From positions 1 to 63,757 of the forward strand of contig CAMKJU010000012.1 in assembly GCA_946413265.1 (NCBI GenBank): a DNA stretch of 63,757 bases. The letters are read 5' to 3'. Both the position numbers and the translations under genes were made by a program. Under the pieces are notes generated by a model. It searched no databases. It had not been told where the DNA came from and saw nothing but the letters and a program-made list of their open reading frames with translations. Positions 7,924 to 16,070 of this stretch are shown piece after piece (position 1 is the first letter of the stretch; every line of letters begins with the position of its first letter). This DNA comes from an uncultured Lentisphaerota bacterium. GTDB lineage: Bacteria > Verrucomicrobiota > Kiritimatiellia > RFP12 > UBA1067.

Positions 7924-9002
7924 CCGCGCCCCTCCTCCGCACCGGTATCGGCAAGGCAGAGCGGACGAAGTTTTCCGCCACGCACCGTTGCGTCCGGGCA
8001 GTTGTCGCAGACCTCGATACGTCCGCCGCCAAGCGAACGCGGAGGATACTGCACCACGATATGCTTCTCGCGTACCGCCCAGCCCGCGACAATCGCGCGC
8101 AGGGCGAATACAAGCGTCGAGAAGCGTCCGCCGAACAATCCGTTCAGCAGCAGACGCACCTTTGCCTTGGCAGACGTCGAACGCACCCAATGGACCGAAC
8201 GGCGGCAAAGAATCGCATACCCCCAGAGGAACAGTCGCTCGACGAGTCCCGGACGCACCATGTTCCATGCGCGTTCGCGTCCGTCCGGACCGACGGCCTG
8301 CGCGCTTTGCAGAACATACCAGCGGGGGCAGTCGCGGCGGACGCTTCCGCCGACGAATACCGCCGGACGATATCCCTCGCGCGCCAGCGCCGCAAGCATG
8401 GGGGCGCGATCCGGTTCGGATTCGGCGACGTCCGGATTGATTGCCGCGAAATCGCGCGCGACCGTGACGAGCGCATATTCGAACTCCGGCGCGGCACGAA
8501 GGAAACGCCCCAGCGCGGCGAAGCCTTCAGCGTCATCTGCGCGGATCGTCTCCACGACGGCCGGATAGATTCCGTGTGCACGGGCGATGCGCCCTTTCTC
8601 GCAGCGTACCGCATCCACGCATTCATCATCACAGTCGGGGCGAACCTGCCCCTTCTGTATGTGAAAGGTGACGAAATCGAGTCCAGCGGCATGCAGCTTC
8701 CCAGCCAGCGCCTCGTCGAAAAGAATCCCGTTCGTCAACATGCTCGCCTTCAGTCCTTCAGAGCGGAGCCACGCGATGATGTCGAGTATCTGCGGATGCA
8801 TCAGCGGTTCGCCGCCGCTGAGCGAGATGGTCGTGACATTGCGCGCGGCGCAGATGACGGCCAGTTCCGATTTCAGCGTATCAAGCGACTTCGCGCACGG
8901 CTGTGCAGAGTTGTAGCAGTTTGCACAGCGGCAATTGCATCCGCGCAGGATGTCCAGCACCGCGTGAGGCACGGTCTTTCCATACCAGGGCAGACGCATC
9001 AT
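7920..9002 (-). CDS. radical SAM enzyme with C-terminal cysteine cluster (copy 1)
   Basis: A 360-residue protein, MMRLPWYGKTVPHAVLDILR, with C22, C26 and C29 (CNCRCANC) forming the radical SAM motif, SLSGGEPLMHPQI as the GGE motif, and LLTNG-like SMLTNGILFDEALAG. The C-terminal part EVCDNCPDATVRGGKLRPLC carries three cysteines for a second cluster. It is a paralogue of the 5552-6661 product. ATGATG at the start overlaps the TGA of the preceding gene. A hydrophobic stretch FLWGYAILC near residue 255 may associate with a lipid or membrane but is not a clear transmembrane helix. Confidence 0.87.
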   Translation of the reverse strand: MMRLPWYGKTVPHAVLDILRGCNCRCANCYNSAQPCAKSLDTLKSELAVICAARNVTTISLSGGEPLMHPQILDIIAWLRSEGLKASMLTNGILFDEALAGKLHAAGLDFVTFHIQKGQVRPDCDDECVDAVRCEKGRIARAHGIYPAVVETIRADDAEGFAALGRFLRAAPEFEYALVTVARDFAAINPDVAESEPDRAPMLAALAREGYRPAVFVGGSVRRDCPRWYVLQSAQAVGPDGRERAWNMVRPGLVERLFLWGYAILCRRSVHWVRSTSAKAKVRLLLNGLFGGRFSTLVFALRAIVAGWAVREKHIVVQYPPRSLGGGRIEVCDNCPDATVRGGKLRPLCLADTGAEEGRG

Positions 9003-10357
9003 ACCACGTCCTCCGGAGAAAGCGCGAAGCGGTGGTTGTCGCGGGCGAGCTTGCGGCGATAGAGCCGGTAGGCGAGGTTGCCGATGAACGCCACGGGGAA
9101 CTGACTCCGCCGCAGCGAGAGGCGGCGCAGGATGGACTTCATCGAGAACGTGCGCTGCCAGGCGCGGATGAATCCCGCATCCAGCTCCTCGGGCGTCATT
9201 TGTTTCGGGCGGATGACAACGTGTTGCGTGTCGTACCAGGACCAGTTCACGCCCGGAAGGAGTCGGTTCTCCGCGGCCATGCGACGGTAGCAGTCCGTGC
9301 CGGGGAATGGCGTGTAGACCGCATAGCGCGGGATGTCGATCTCCAGCTCGTCAATCATGTCCGCCGTCGCGTCGAACACGTCCGTCGTGTCGTCGTCGAG
9401 TCCGAAGATGAAGCAGCCCTGGATCATCATCCCGCGCGCATGCATGTTCGAGATGATCCGCTTGTATTCGTCCGGCGCGTTGAACGCCTTGCGGATTCCC
9501 GTCAATGAACGCCCGGAGGCGGACTCGAATCCGAGCAGCATGTAACAGCATCCGGCATCGGCGAGAGCATCGAGCATCAACTCGTCCGACGCGGCCTTGA
9601 GCGTCATGAGTCCGCCCCACTTCTTGCGCAGCGGCTTGATCGCCCGGCACAACGCAAGGGCGTATTCACGGTCTTCGCAGAGGCTCACGTCATTGAACGC
9701 AAAGCGCTTTCCGGGAAGGGACGCTATTTCAGCGGCCACCTCTTCAACGGGACGCGTGTGCCAGCCGAACTTCGCGCCCACGACAGCGCAGAAATCGCAC
9801 GTATTTCGACAACCCCGCGTGGCGAAGACGGTTTGCGGCATCATGTAGCCGAAGCGTTTCTGGAGATCGCGGCGCGGCCAGGGAATCCCGACGAGGTCGG
9901 GCGAACCACCGTCGTAGCGCGGCTTCAACGCGCCGTTGCAGAAGTCGCGGCACATCTCGGGCCAAGTTCCCTCGGCGAATCCCGTCATTAGGGAATCAGC
10001 ATGGGCGGATGCCTCCTCTGGCAGCAAGGTGGCGTGGACGCCGCCAATGACGACGGTCGCGCCCTTCGCGCGGAAATGGTCGGCAAGCCTGTAGCCTTCG
10101 ATGGCCGTTCCCGTGATGATGCTGATGGCCACGAGGTCAAAGGTTCCGTCCATCGGCACATCGGAGACGCTCGCGTCGCAGATGCGGATGTCGAAGCCGA
10201 GTTCCGGGGGCGTCAGCGCGGCAAGGAGCGTGGCGGTGAGCGGCGCCTCGCGGAAGGATATGCGAAGGAATGGCAACGTAAGCCGATGTATCCTGCCATC
10301 TGGCAGGAGAATCAGCATTCGAAGACGCCGCTTTTCGCATTTGTCAGGTCTTTCCAT
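8999..10357 (-). CDS. cobalamin-binding-domain radical SAM enzyme (first of two), operon leader
   Basis: A 452-residue protein with an N-terminal B12-binding domain (LLPDGRIHRLTLPFLRISFREAPL split, then DLVAISIITGTAIEGYRLAD and VVIGGVHATLLPEEASAHAD) and the radical SAM motif CRNTCDFC near residues 182-189. LGFESASGRSLTGIRKAFN and YTPFPGTDCYRRM follow, as in the paralogue at 4233-5555. The ATG at 10357 is chosen; a TTG three codons upstream (10366) is possible. It is the first gene after the promoter at 10393-10398, about 29 bases downstream of the expected transcript start. Confidence 0.87.
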   Translation of the reverse strand: MERPDKCEKRRLRMLILLPDGRIHRLTLPFLRISFREAPLTATLLAALTPPELGFDIRICDASVSDVPMDGTFDLVAISIITGTAIEGYRLADHFRAKGATVVIGGVHATLLPEEASAHADSLMTGFAEGTWPEMCRDFCNGALKPRYDGGSPDLVGIPWPRRDLQKRFGYMMPQTVFATRGCRNTCDFCAVVGAKFGWHTRPVEEVAAEIASLPGKRFAFNDVSLCEDREYALALCRAIKPLRKKWGGLMTLKAASDELMLDALADAGCCYMLLGFESASGRSLTGIRKAFNAPDEYKRIISNMHARGMMIQGCFIFGLDDDTTDVFDATADMIDELEIDIPRYAVYTPFPGTDCYRRMAAENRLLPGVNWSWYDTQHVVIRPKQMTPEELDAGFIRAWQRTFSMKSILRRLSLRRSQFPVAFIGNLAYRLYRRKLARDNHRFALSPEDVV

Positions 10358-10392
10358 TCTCGCCAAGAACTCTCACTGTTCAAGCGGAGAGT

Positions 10393-10398
10393 ATTATA
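10393..10398 (-). promoter_or_regulatory. extended -10 promoter box of the radical SAM cassette
   Basis: TTGGTATAATAC on the minus strand, a perfect TATAAT with the TG extension. No good -35 is present at the right distance. The transcript should start near 10386, giving a leader of about 29 bases. Confidence 0.7.
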
Positions 10399-10476
10399 CC
10401 AAAAATACGAGCCTATCAGCGCCCATCTGCGGTCTGCGCGAACAGCACCCTGCCCGGTATTGTGTCGCGGTAATTG

Positions 10477-10506
10477 TTGACAGCGGAAAATAGGAGGCGG
10501 TATAAT
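10477..10506 (+). promoter_or_regulatory. near-consensus sigma-70 promoter
   Basis: TTGACA at 10477-10482, an 18-base spacer, and TATAAT at 10501-10506. Both hexamers are perfect. The expected start of transcription is at about 10513, the first base of the GTG codon of the following small gene. It is divergent from the radical SAM promoter. Confidence 0.8.
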
Positions 10507-10512
10507 GTTCGC

Positions 10513-10656
10513 GTGCAAGACGAAGAAGACATAACCGACGACCTGTGCATGATCGCCCTGCTGGATGAAGAGGGCCCACCTCCCCCATCCAGAAAAGCCG
10601 TCGTAATCACGTTGGCCATCGTGGTTGCAGTCTTCCTCGTATACCTTATGCTCTAA
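10513..10656 (+). CDS. small tail-anchored membrane protein, leaderless
   Basis: A 47-codon frame from GTG: an acidic N-terminus (VQDEEDITDDLCMIALLDEEG), a PPPPSRK linker and a C-terminal hydrophobic helix VVITLAIVVAVFLVYLML ending the protein. This is the layout of a tail-anchored or single-span small membrane protein with its N-terminus in the cytoplasm. The GTG coincides with the expected +1 of a near-perfect promoter, so the mRNA would be leaderless. An upstream ATG at 10474 lies inside the promoter and was rejected. No family is recognised; a role in regulating or tethering the divergent radical SAM system is only a guess. Confidence 0.6.
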   Translation: MQDEEDITDDLCMIALLDEEGPPPPSRKAVVITLAIVVAVFLVYLML

Positions 10657-10717
10657 TTTGCGTTACCACTTCATCCCATAATCAGCCTTATGGTAGCGAA
10701 ACGCATTCAGCAAAGGC

Positions 10718-10819
10718 AAAAAACGAGCCAGGTCGACATTAAATCACCCGGCTCGCGAAGTCCACGGTCTCGGCAGGGCAGAGCTCCAGTCGCTAAGACG
10801 TACCAATTCCGTGAACGCG
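10718..10819 (-). ncRNA. putative small RNA of about 100 bases
   Basis: On the minus strand a promoter (TTGACC at 10849-10854, 17-base spacer, TATACT at 10826-10831) is followed about 100 bases later by an intrinsic terminator: CGAGCCGGG/CCTGGCTCG stem (10724-10755) and six T residues (10718-10723). No reasonable ORF or ribosome-binding site lies between. The body contains GCTCTGCCCTGCCGAGACC with pairing potential. It does not match 6S, SRP, tmRNA or RNase P as far as can be judged by eye. Confidence 0.6.
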
Positions 10820-10825
10820 TTTTAC

Positions 10826-10854
10826 AGTATACACGACCCAGAATCACAGGTCAA
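10826..10854 (-). promoter_or_regulatory. promoter of the putative small RNA
   Basis: TTGACC and TATACT separated by exactly 17 bases on the minus strand. This is one of the few promoters in the window with a recognisable -35. Confidence 0.65.
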
Positions 10855-10905
10855 GCCCCATCGTGACACTTTCCCCCTTGCGTGCCGCACCAGAACCATT
10901 GCCTG

Positions 10906-11169
10906 TTACTGGTAAGGCTTCACGTTTGCCTGGCGCATTATCTCTTCTGGTGTCGGGAACTCCCCCTTGAGTTCTTTCGTCTTTTCATAAATCCATATCG
11001 CCAGGTCCAGAGCCCGTTTCTCCGATTTGATTGCCATTTCCAGTTTGAAAATGTTTGGATAGCTCATGCCCGATCCGATCAAACCAGTAAGCAGAATCTC
11101 GTGTCCCCTTGTAAATTCCTGCGTCGTACTTCTTGTCGAGTTCTTTGACTTTTTCTTTGTTGCTGCCAT
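10906..11169 (-). CDS. small basic hypothetical protein
   Basis: An 87-residue protein, MAATKKKSKNSTRSTTQEFT, with a lysine-rich tail-like start followed by a compact helical segment (GLIGSGMSYPNIFKLEMAIK, DLAIWIYEKTKELKGEF). An AGGA ribosome-binding site stands nine bases before the ATG, and GGTATAAT (11208-11213) lies about 40 bases upstream. A second frame (10985-11209, 74 codons) overlaps it and starts right at the -10 box; it also looks protein-like over its first 35 residues, so a frameshifted older gene is possible. No function recognised. It is at the downstream end of the AT-richer ankyrin island. Confidence 0.55.
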   Translation of the reverse strand: MAATKKKSKNSTRSTTQEFTRGHEILLTGLIGSGMSYPNIFKLEMAIKSEKRALDLAIWIYEKTKELKGEFPTPEEIMRQANVKPYQ

Positions 11170-11259
11170 CTGCTTTTATCCTGTGAATGTTGAACGATTT
11201 GCTGCTCATTATACCTAAAACGTACTTTGCTTCTCCGATGAAATTTCACGTGGTCACCA

Positions 11260-11565
11260 CTACACTTCATCACCATCCTTTGGGCAACCTGAATCCCATT
11301 TGTGTGCGGCCTCCAATTCTTCCCTGATTTGCGGAACTGTCTTGGTCGATTCCAACATCCCGTGTTCGACCATCGCCAACGTCAATTCCAGCATCACTTC
11401 CGGCCGTCCTACCGTCTCGTACTTCATCAGACCGTCTATCATCGACAACATCGCCGGTAGATTTCCGTGAAGAAATGACAACGCCGCCACAGCACAATCC
11501 TCCGGTGCGTTCTTTGCTGCCAACACCGTCAGAAAATCTCTTTCCGACGTTCCAACAGGCCTCAC
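11260..11565 (-). CDS. hypothetical protein of the ankyrin island
   Basis: A 101-residue acidic, helical protein starting at GTG 11565 (VRPVGTSERDFLTVLAAKNA) with AVAALSFLHGNLPAMLSMID and a C-terminal VPQIREELEAAHKW. An in-frame TGA ten codons upstream of the GTG limits the start; the ribosome-binding site is weak. It follows the 558-residue ankyrin protein by about 80 bases, a gap that holds a possible 25-codon ORF starting at the ankyrin stop codon (MFTELRTRHG). The mix of hydrophobic helices resembles small immunity-type or TPR-like proteins but no family is recognised. Confidence 0.5.
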   Translation of the reverse strand: MRPVGTSERDFLTVLAAKNAPEDCAVAALSFLHGNLPAMLSMIDGLMKYETVGRPEVMLELTLAMVEHGMLESTKTVPQIREELEAAHKWDSGCPKDGDEV

Positions 11566-11647
11566 ATTACTCAGCTTCTGTTGCTTGATTTTTCATTTCC
11601 TTGCTTGCGTTTGGCTTCGCCGTGTCTTGTTCTCAACTCAGTGAACA

Positions 11648-13324
11648 TCATTCATCTGTATGTGAAAGTTGGCTCTCTCCCAACATCAAGAGCTTCGCCA
11701 TTCGACGGCGCTTTTCTCTTTTCCAGCACGTCCATGGGTAAATGTTACGCTTCATGATGCTTCCCCGACCCCTAAACAACGCGCCGAGTGTATGATGTTC
11801 AAGAAGCACCTTGAGGACTTCCTCATAGCCGTTGTAAACACAAGCCGTCAGGATGTCATCTACGTCGTGTTCAGACAGAGGAAACTTCATGCCCACCAGC
11901 AAGAAGAGGATGAAATCGAGAACCCCTTGTTCGATCTGCCATCCGTTCTTGCGAAACCAGTTTCCGCGTACTTGCGGAGCATCATAGAGTGTGACCTCGG
12001 GCAATATGCGAGTACCCCATTGCCTAAGACCCAAATTGCCGCCAAGCTTAACCGCTTGTTGAACGACACCGTAGTCCATCCGCTGGCATGCATATACGAG
12101 TGTAGCATCTTCGTCACTCAACCCCTTCACAGAGTCATCGTCAAATATATGCCTCCTGCAACCACCATACGAAGCGAGAAGTATTTCAATCGGTTTGGCG
12201 AACCGCGATTCGTCAAACTCGGGTTCGTTCGGACGACAGTCTAGGCCGTTCAGGTCCATGATCGTCTTCCCATCGATGCCACTAGAAAGAAAATTGGGAT
12301 TAGCACCATGTTCAAGGAGCATTTTCGACAGTTCAACGTCCTTACTCAACCATGCCGCATGCTGTAACGGCGTCGTACCAGTCCACATCCCCCCATAAAC
12401 ACTACAGTCGACATTTTCGCAACATGGCAAATTCGGATCCGACCCAAAATCCAAGAGAAGCGATACTATCCGTAGTCCCCGTTCTCTCACATCGGCCTCA
12501 TCCAACCCTTTGTCACTAATGGCAATGATCGTATCGAGCAACGGTGTACCTCCGTAGTGTTTTGACACCAACACATTGGGATTCGCCCCCAACTCGATAG
12601 TTTTACAGACAGCCGCAACATCAAGGTTCTTGCAAGCCTCAAGGAGAGACGCATCTATCTGTGAAACATCATTCTCCAGGTTCTGTGCGCATGGGCAGAC
12701 GAGAGACGGCACATCCTCGAAGTTCCTAACCTCGTTGGGGTTTATTGCAGTGTTCGACAAACTGTCTGGCGAATAGGGAAGCGCACCATAAGAAAGAAGC
12801 AGCCGATTGATCTGCGCATTCGCTCGTTCCAGTTCTTCATCACCTCGACAGCACGCTTCATCATTCCACACATGTACAAGCGGCATGTCATTAAATCCAG
12901 AACCATCATCCCGATATGCATTTGCATCCGCCCCAGACCTTAACAAGAACTCGACAAGTGGCGGTTCCAGATGTGCGGCATGCCACATCAGCGGGTACCC
13001 ACCGTCATCCTTGATCTTGAGGTCTAGTCCTTTCGCAAGCATCATCTCAATTATCTTGATGCGCCGTCGGATGGACTCATCGATGATAGCCGCATATTCC
13101 TCATGCGACAGATCGTCATCATCGTCGTCATCATCACTCTCAAACTGATAAATGAAGTTGTAGGACAGTAAGCACTCAAAAACTATCGGCTTCCCTCCTT
13201 CATCCACCATGTTAACATTCGCACCGGCGGCAATTGCCTTTGCCGCCAATTCAACATCAAGATAAGAACACGCCTTTTGAAGGTCATTATCAGCTTGCGA
13301 CAACTCTTGTACACCATTATTCAT
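11648..13324 (-). CDS. ankyrin-repeat protein (558 residues)
   Basis: Repeated ankyrin signatures are seen: AAKAIAAGANVNMVDEGGKP, MWHAAHLEPPLVEFLLRSGA, VCKTIELGANPNVLVSKHYG, TPLQHAAWLSKDVELSKMLL and LEHGANPNFLSSGIDGKT. There is no signal peptide or membrane segment, so it is cytosolic and probably binds another protein. The ATG at 13324 overlaps the end of the upstream gene by eight bases and has AAAGG eight bases before it. An acidic run DDDDDDDD lies near residue 65. It is the last of three consecutive ankyrin genes; paralogous arrays of this kind are often immunity or partner-binding proteins. Confidence 0.8.
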   Translation of the reverse strand: MNNGVQELSQADNDLQKACSYLDVELAAKAIAAGANVNMVDEGGKPIVFECLLSYNFIYQFESDDDDDDDDLSHEEYAAIIDESIRRRIKIIEMMLAKGLDLKIKDDGGYPLMWHAAHLEPPLVEFLLRSGADANAYRDDGSGFNDMPLVHVWNDEACCRGDEELERANAQINRLLLSYGALPYSPDSLSNTAINPNEVRNFEDVPSLVCPCAQNLENDVSQIDASLLEACKNLDVAAVCKTIELGANPNVLVSKHYGGTPLLDTIIAISDKGLDEADVRERGLRIVSLLLDFGSDPNLPCCENVDCSVYGGMWTGTTPLQHAAWLSKDVELSKMLLEHGANPNFLSSGIDGKTIMDLNGLDCRPNEPEFDESRFAKPIEILLASYGGCRRHIFDDDSVKGLSDEDATLVYACQRMDYGVVQQAVKLGGNLGLRQWGTRILPEVTLYDAPQVRGNWFRKNGWQIEQGVLDFILFLLVGMKFPLSEHDVDDILTACVYNGYEEVLKVLLEHHTLGALFRGRGSIMKRNIYPWTCWKREKRRRMAKLLMLGESQLSHTDE

Positions 13325-15341
13325 TGCCCACGCCTTTCTTTTCAGACCACAGAGCAAGCAACTCCTTTAAACAATCCTCATATCCCTTATCTTTGCAGAT
13401 GGCAATAATTGCGGACATCTCGTCATCAGTGACGGGGACGCGGATTCCATTGAGCAGGAATAAGACAAAGTCAGTAAAGAACTCTTGAGAGGAAGCTCCT
13501 TCTTTGGGGCTATAGGTTTCATAGTCTTCAAGGAAAATCCGCACAAGGTTCCGCCCTTGCGCGTCTCGCGCAGCAGGATCCCCACCCCACCGAACGGCCA
13601 ACTGCGTATTATATTCCCATCCACGCCGTACGGCTTGTATGAGTTTACGATCACGCATCGCCATTGATTTTGGGAAGTCTTCCTTTGGTGTACCCGGTCG
13701 ATCCTCTGAATCCAGCATGTCGTTGTCTTGTTTGTCATCAAGAGCCCAGATCCCATAAGTCATGCCGCCGGCACGATAGAGCATCCTTTCAACTCTGGAA
13801 AACACACCTTCTTCATCACCATGAATGCATCGATCTGTTTTTAGATGCTCTAAAGCCGACACAGGATAATACTCATCCGGCATGAAAAAAGAACATGTGT
13901 TGGGGGCGGCACCAAGTTCAAGCAGAATTCGCGTGAGTTCAGGATAACCATGACCTGTTCCATAGATGGGACACACAGCGCCATACCCGGCAAAATCCAG
14001 GTCTCCACCATGCTCAAGGAGGAACCTAAACGCCATTCGTCCTTTTTCAAGTTCCTTTCCCCTTGCTTCAGTGTCTTCATCAATCTCGGCAGACATGATT
14101 GCTTCAGCAACCTCCTCAGCCACTGTATCGCCATATCGATTGGTAGCAAAGACATTTGCGCCGTTGGCTATAGCCTTTTCCATTGCTGGGACATCCAGTC
14201 TTGAGCACGCCTCAAATAGCGCTTCGTCGCAATCAGCAAAACGAGCCATTTGTTCTGCGTGCAGAAATGAAACCTGAGCTGCAGTCAACCTGACAAAACA
14301 GGCAGAGATTTCCTTCCATGCAAATGAAATTGCTCGACCATCCGTTGGAAGTGCATCCAAGTCTGACTCAGACCAATTATGAACCCCTTTGCCATCTATC
14401 TTTGGAACTACATAGTCTTTTAGTGGTTGTTTAGAAGCATTCATTCCGCATGGCATTGGATTTCGCCCAAGGTGGATCTTGATCATGCCAGAATCCGCAA
14501 TGCGTTCCATTTCATCGAACATGGCAGAAGCAAACTTGTACCAACTATCCCACTTTTCATGGCCGTATCGAATCAGACGATGCGTTAAGGCGGCGTTAAA
14601 CCATACCGCCTCCGTGTCTGCATCAATTCCTTTTTCAACACACCTTCTGCGAGCCTCTTCCCAAACCCTAACGGCATAATACGCCTTGGCTTCGTACACC
14701 CGGAGCGTCCACTCCGTTTCTGGTTTGTCACGCCGTCCAAAATGACTAACATCGCTATCATCTGGCATGCAAACTGCAACTGGCCAGTACCCGCTGTCAT
14801 GTGTATTATGCACATCGCGGCACAGACGGATACTGTCCCAACCCAGCCATTCAAAAATGTTCCTTTCTTCCTTGTTGGATGCGAGTTCGGAATCCGAGAA
14901 AACAGTCGCAAGGAAATCTTCCTTGTTGTGCAATTTCGCAAACTCACGCACGGTCTGTCCACCGTATTCCATCGACCTTGTCTTGGACCATGGCCGTACC
15001 CCCATGAAGCGAAGATACCTGGCGATGCGCGCACTGCCCGACTCAATCGCACCACAAAACAGATCGGCTTGCTTGAAGCCATACCACATATCACAGGTTG
15101 GGCAACAATACTCGTCGACCTCTAGTTTAGCCCCAAGTTCGACGAGACGAAAGAACATTTCCTCTCGGCCATTTTCCGCCGCTATCACGATTGGCCATTC
15201 TTCCGCCTCCCTGTTCCCACGGTTAACATCAGCCCCTGCGGCTACAAGGTTCTCAAACCGCTCCATGTCGCCATCCTCAACGGCGTGCATGAGTGGCGTC
15301 CAGAAGGCATCGTCAAATTCGTTTATTTCTTCTTTGCTCAT
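13317..15341 (-). CDS. large ankyrin-repeat protein (674 residues)
   Basis: N-terminal ankyrin repeats (FWTPLMHAVEDGDMERFENL, VAAGADVNRGNREAEEWPIV, AAENGREEMFFRLVELGAKL) and more in the C-terminal half (AMEKAIANGANVFATNRYGD, FRFLLEHGGDLDFAGYG, ELTRILLELGAAPNTC). The middle (residues about 200-400, including NAALTHRLIRYGHEKWDSWY and IKIHLGRNPMPCGMN) is not ankyrin and may be the functional domain. The ATG at 15341 overlaps the preceding stop (ATGA). No export signal. Function unknown. Confidence 0.78.
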   Translation of the reverse strand: MSKEEINEFDDAFWTPLMHAVEDGDMERFENLVAAGADVNRGNREAEEWPIVIAAENGREEMFFRLVELGAKLEVDEYCCPTCDMWYGFKQADLFCGAIESGSARIARYLRFMGVRPWSKTRSMEYGGQTVREFAKLHNKEDFLATVFSDSELASNKEERNIFEWLGWDSIRLCRDVHNTHDSGYWPVAVCMPDDSDVSHFGRRDKPETEWTLRVYEAKAYYAVRVWEEARRRCVEKGIDADTEAVWFNAALTHRLIRYGHEKWDSWYKFASAMFDEMERIADSGMIKIHLGRNPMPCGMNASKQPLKDYVVPKIDGKGVHNWSESDLDALPTDGRAISFAWKEISACFVRLTAAQVSFLHAEQMARFADCDEALFEACSRLDVPAMEKAIANGANVFATNRYGDTVAEEVAEAIMSAEIDEDTEARGKELEKGRMAFRFLLEHGGDLDFAGYGAVCPIYGTGHGYPELTRILLELGAAPNTCSFFMPDEYYPVSALEHLKTDRCIHGDEEGVFSRVERMLYRAGGMTYGIWALDDKQDNDMLDSEDRPGTPKEDFPKSMAMRDRKLIQAVRRGWEYNTQLAVRWGGDPAARDAQGRNLVRIFLEDYETYSPKEGASSQEFFTDFVLFLLNGIRVPVTDDEMSAIIAICKDKGYEDCLKELLALWSEKKGVGNE

Positions 15342-16054
15342 TTCGGTTTCGCTCCAAACTCTATGAACAGTGCCTTTCGGATTGGATCAAGGATGTCTAC
15401 GACTCGCCCTTCATCGTACCCATCATCATAACCTGGATCCAAGCCACATTCAAGAAGGACACGAATATTTTCAAGCGGCGCATCGACAAATGAATTCATG
15501 CTGATGCATTCCAAGTCGCTTCCATGCTCGACAAAGAACCGAACACGGTCTGGGGAACCTTCCTTTAACGCAATATCCAGCTCTGTTCCGCCAAAACATG
15601 CGTCTCCGATTCCAGCACCATGTGAAATGAGAAATTCCAAAACACGAACATCGGGATTTAAGGCAGACCAGGACAAAACCGTTCCTCCGTCGTCATCGCA
15701 CTTGCCTGGATCGTTTCCGAGTTCCACCAGATGCTTGACCATTTCCAACGAATTGTACTGTCCTGCATAGGCAAGCGGTTGCCGCCCCCAATACTCACAC
15801 ATATTTGGATCAGCGCCGTGCTCGACAAGTAAATCAATTACACGGATATCGGGATTTTGGGCTGCCTCATGGACGCAATAGTAATCCTCTGTATAGAGGT
15901 TGGGGTCTAGATCGTCGGGCCATGGTTCGACCCAATAAGGAGCAGACGGATTCGCACCCTGACCAATTAGACATTTCACTTCTTTTACAGATCCCTTGGC
16001 ACAAGCTTGATAGAGTTTTATGTCTATCTCGCGCATTGAGTACTTACACTTCAT
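15338..16054 (-). CDS. ankyrin-repeat protein (238 residues)
   Basis: Nearly the whole protein is ankyrin repeats: LYQACAKGSVKEVKCLIGQG, VHEAAQNPDIRVIDLLVEHG, AYAGQYNSLEMVKHLVELGN, NPDVRVLEFLISHGAGIGDA and IALKEGSPDRVRFFVEHGSD. The start at 16054 has an almost perfect ribosome-binding site (AAAGGAGGTG, seven bases before ATG), the strongest in the island. Translation of the next gene is coupled by an ATGA overlap. Probably a cytosolic binding partner or inhibitor of the unknown 470-residue protein encoded just upstream. Confidence 0.8.
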   Translation of the reverse strand: MKCKYSMREIDIKLYQACAKGSVKEVKCLIGQGANPSAPYWVEPWPDDLDPNLYTEDYYCVHEAAQNPDIRVIDLLVEHGADPNMCEYWGRQPLAYAGQYNSLEMVKHLVELGNDPGKCDDDGGTVLSWSALNPDVRVLEFLISHGAGIGDACFGGTELDIALKEGSPDRVRFFVEHGSDLECISMNSFVDAPLENIRVLLECGLDPGYDDGYDEGRVVDILDPIRKALFIEFGAKPK

Positions 16055-16070
16055 TTAGAAGCACCTCCTT

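Noticed and set aside
10985..11209. 74-codon frame overlapping the 87-residue gene
   Set aside because: It begins inside a TATAAT box without a ribosome-binding site, while the overlapping 87-codon frame has AGGA nine bases upstream. Kept as a possible sign of an old frameshift.
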